Assembly (NCBI GenBank): GCA_017443685.1
Contig: JAFSYD010000241.1
Location: 1 to 5,241, forward strand
Length of the DNA stretch: 5,241 nt
Direction of reading: 5' to 3'
From: Lachnospiraceae bacterium
GTDB taxonomy: Bacteria > Bacillota > Clostridia > Lachnospirales > Lachnospiraceae
Shown here: positions 4,130-5,241 of the stretch, one piece after another
Numbering within the stretch: position 1 is the first letter of the stretch
Layout: each line of letters opens with the position of its first letter
The notes under the pieces: model-generated
What the model was told of the DNA's origin: nothing
What the model saw: the letters and a program-made list of their open reading frames with translations, nothing else
Database searches by the model: none
Program-made: the position numbers and the translations under genes

Positions 4130-5241
4130 CTAAACTACCACCCGGACATTCGCTTCCCCGAACGCGTCGGACAGCTTTTTTATGAGATCCTCGTTCGCCT
4201 TTACGCCCCATTTTGGTCCGAGATTCTTCTTCTGCTTCGTCGTGCTGATGTATATGATGACCTCATCCTTTCCCTTTTCCTCCGGCAAAAGGGAAAACAG
4301 CACGTCCTTTTTCGCGGCGTACTCCTCCAGCGCGGCAAACTGCACCCACACCTTCTTCGGCAGATCCGAAAAGCCGTATACCTCCTCCGCTAAAAGCTTC
4401 GCGTCCGCATCCTCCTCAACGCTTGTCCTGCCGGTGATGAATACCCGCGCATCCTCTTCGATGAGCCCCCGGTACTTCTCATAGGTATTCGGGAAAACGA
4501 TCACTTCCACGGATCCGACAAGATCCTCTAACGTCACAAAGGCCATCGGCTGGTTCTTCTTTGTAAAATGCAGCTTTTTCTCCGTGATCATCCCGCCGAT
4601 CGTCACCTTTGCGTGGTCTCTGACCGCAACCGTATCCTCCTGGGTGCGCATAAAATCCGCCGACGTTGCCGTCGCTTTTTTCTGCAGCAGCGAGGCGTAC
4701 TTTTCCAGCGGGTGCCCGCTGATGTAGACGCCCATCACCTCTTTTTCAAACCCGAGAAGCATCTCCGGCTCGAATTCCGGCACATCGGGAAGCGTCACCG
4801 CATAATCCTTTTTCGTTTCCTCGTCCGCAATGTCAAACAGGCTCATCTGCCCGGCGATGCTGCTTTTTTTATCGTTCATCGCGATATCGATCAGCTTGTT
4901 GCAATAGATGACCTTCTGTGCGCGGTTGCCGCCCAATGCGTCAAAAGCGCCTGCTTTTACCAGATTCTCCACGACACGCCGCCCGACCTCGCTGCCCGCG
5001 GTACGGTTGATAAAGGACTCCAGGCTGTCGTAATCCCCCCGCATCTCGCGCTCCTCGATGATCCGGTCCGCCGCGGAAGGGCCGACTCCTTTTACCGCAT
5101 ACATTCCGAAGCGGATCGCACCGCCGGTCACGGCAAATTCACCGCGCCCCTTGTTGACATCCGGGCCTAAGACGGGGATGCCCATCGCCTTGCAGGCATT
5201 GATATACATGGCGACCTTCTTCGAGTCGTCCATTACCGAGG
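4130..5241 (-). CDS. dnaE: DNA polymerase III alpha subunit (DnaE), C-terminal part
   Basis: This is the replicative polymerase subunit. The window holds the last ~370 residues of a protein that is usually about 1150, and the N-terminal PHP and polymerase core lie beyond the right edge. The frame is open to the edge (S-V precedes MDDSKKVAMYI), so the ATG at 5233 is internal. Numbering from that Met, the fragment shows GIPVLGPDVNKG (18-29), the helix-hairpin-helix region GMYAVKGVGPSAADRIIEER (43-62), a sliding-clamp binding motif QMSLF (129-133), EKEVMGVYISGHPL (163-176) and an OB-fold (about 208-290, IGGMITEKK to VYGFSDL). A C-terminal domain follows (295-367). The clamp motif shows that this DnaE can bind the beta clamp directly. 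No frameshift or truncation is seen in the portion present. It precedes pfkA on the same strand. Confidence 0.96.
   Translation of the reverse strand, partial: SVMDDSKKVAMYINACKAMGIPVLGPDVNKGRGEFAVTGGAIRFGMYAVKGVGPSAADRIIEEREMRGDYDSLESFINRTAGSEVGRRVVENLVKAGAFDALGGNRAQKVIYCNKLIDIAMNDKKSSIAGQMSLFDIADEETKKDYAVTLPDVPEFEPEMLLGFEKEVMGVYISGHPLEKYASLLQKKATATSADFMRTQEDTVAVRDHAKVTIGGMITEKKLHFTKKNQPMAFVTLEDLVGSVEVIVFPNTYEKYRGLIEEDARVFITGRTSVEEDADAKLLAEEVYGFSDLPKKVWVQFAALEEYAAKKDVLFSLLPEEKGKDEVIIYISTTKQKKNLGPKWGVKANEDLIKKLSDAFGEANVRVVV

Noticed and set aside
4568..5170. 200-codon plus-strand frame antisense to dnaE
   Set aside because: It is a shadow of dnaE codon bias in a GC-rich region. The product is His/Arg-rich with no recognisable motif and no ribosome binding site, while dnaE is clearly coding on the other strand.
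1..5241. CRISPR array, tRNA, rRNA, insertion sequence or phage remnant
   Set aside because: No spaced repeats, cloverleaf, transposase or terminal inverted repeats were seen. Essentially all sequence outside the short intergenic gaps is coding.

Overview
The window looks like a chromosomal core region of a motile, anaerobic Firmicute, most likely a Lachnospiraceae member. The basis is protein style, the dnaE-pfkA gene order, AAGGAGGG-type ribosome binding sites and a flagellar-type promoter. This is judged from recalled family features, because no database search was possible. There is no sign of a mobile element, CRISPR array, tRNA or rRNA.

Layout. At the left edge, on the minus strand, is the first ~60 codons of an L-lactate permease (LctP family) gene, with a good sigma-A promoter (TTGAAA-N17-TATACT) about 87 bases upstream of its start. 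A divergent intergenic region of about 318 bases separates it from a plus-strand gene at 498-1115. That gene encodes a 205-residue soluble protein of unknown function. Its control region is the most interesting part of the window. It has a near-consensus flagellar sigma factor (SigD/FliA) promoter (TAAT-N15-TCCGATAT) and a leader of ~110 bases with several GGA motifs. One GGA sits in the loop of a perfect 8-bp hairpin and one lies in the Shine-Dalgarno sequence. This arrangement resembles CsrA-controlled flagellin leaders. The gene ends at a perfect 14-bp-stem terminator shared with the convergent operon.

The rest of the window, 5241 down to 1171, is a minus-strand gene train. It contains the C-terminal third of dnaE (DNA polymerase III alpha), pfkA (6-phosphofructokinase) with its own probable promoter, a TrmH/SpoU-family RNA 2'-O-methyltransferase gene overlapping pfkA by one base (TAATG), an 88-residue protein of unknown function starting 4 bases after the methyltransferase, and a small alarmone synthetase ((p)ppGpp synthetase, RelQ/YjbM type). 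The last four genes are tightly packed and probably co-transcribed from the pfkA promoter, with possible read-through from dnaE. The operon thus joins glycolysis, RNA modification and stringent-response signalling.

The best candidates for something undescribed are the 205-residue protein as a predicted SigD- and CsrA-controlled motility-regulon member, and the small coupled 88-residue protein. The other genes are ordinary housekeeping genes with minor oddities.
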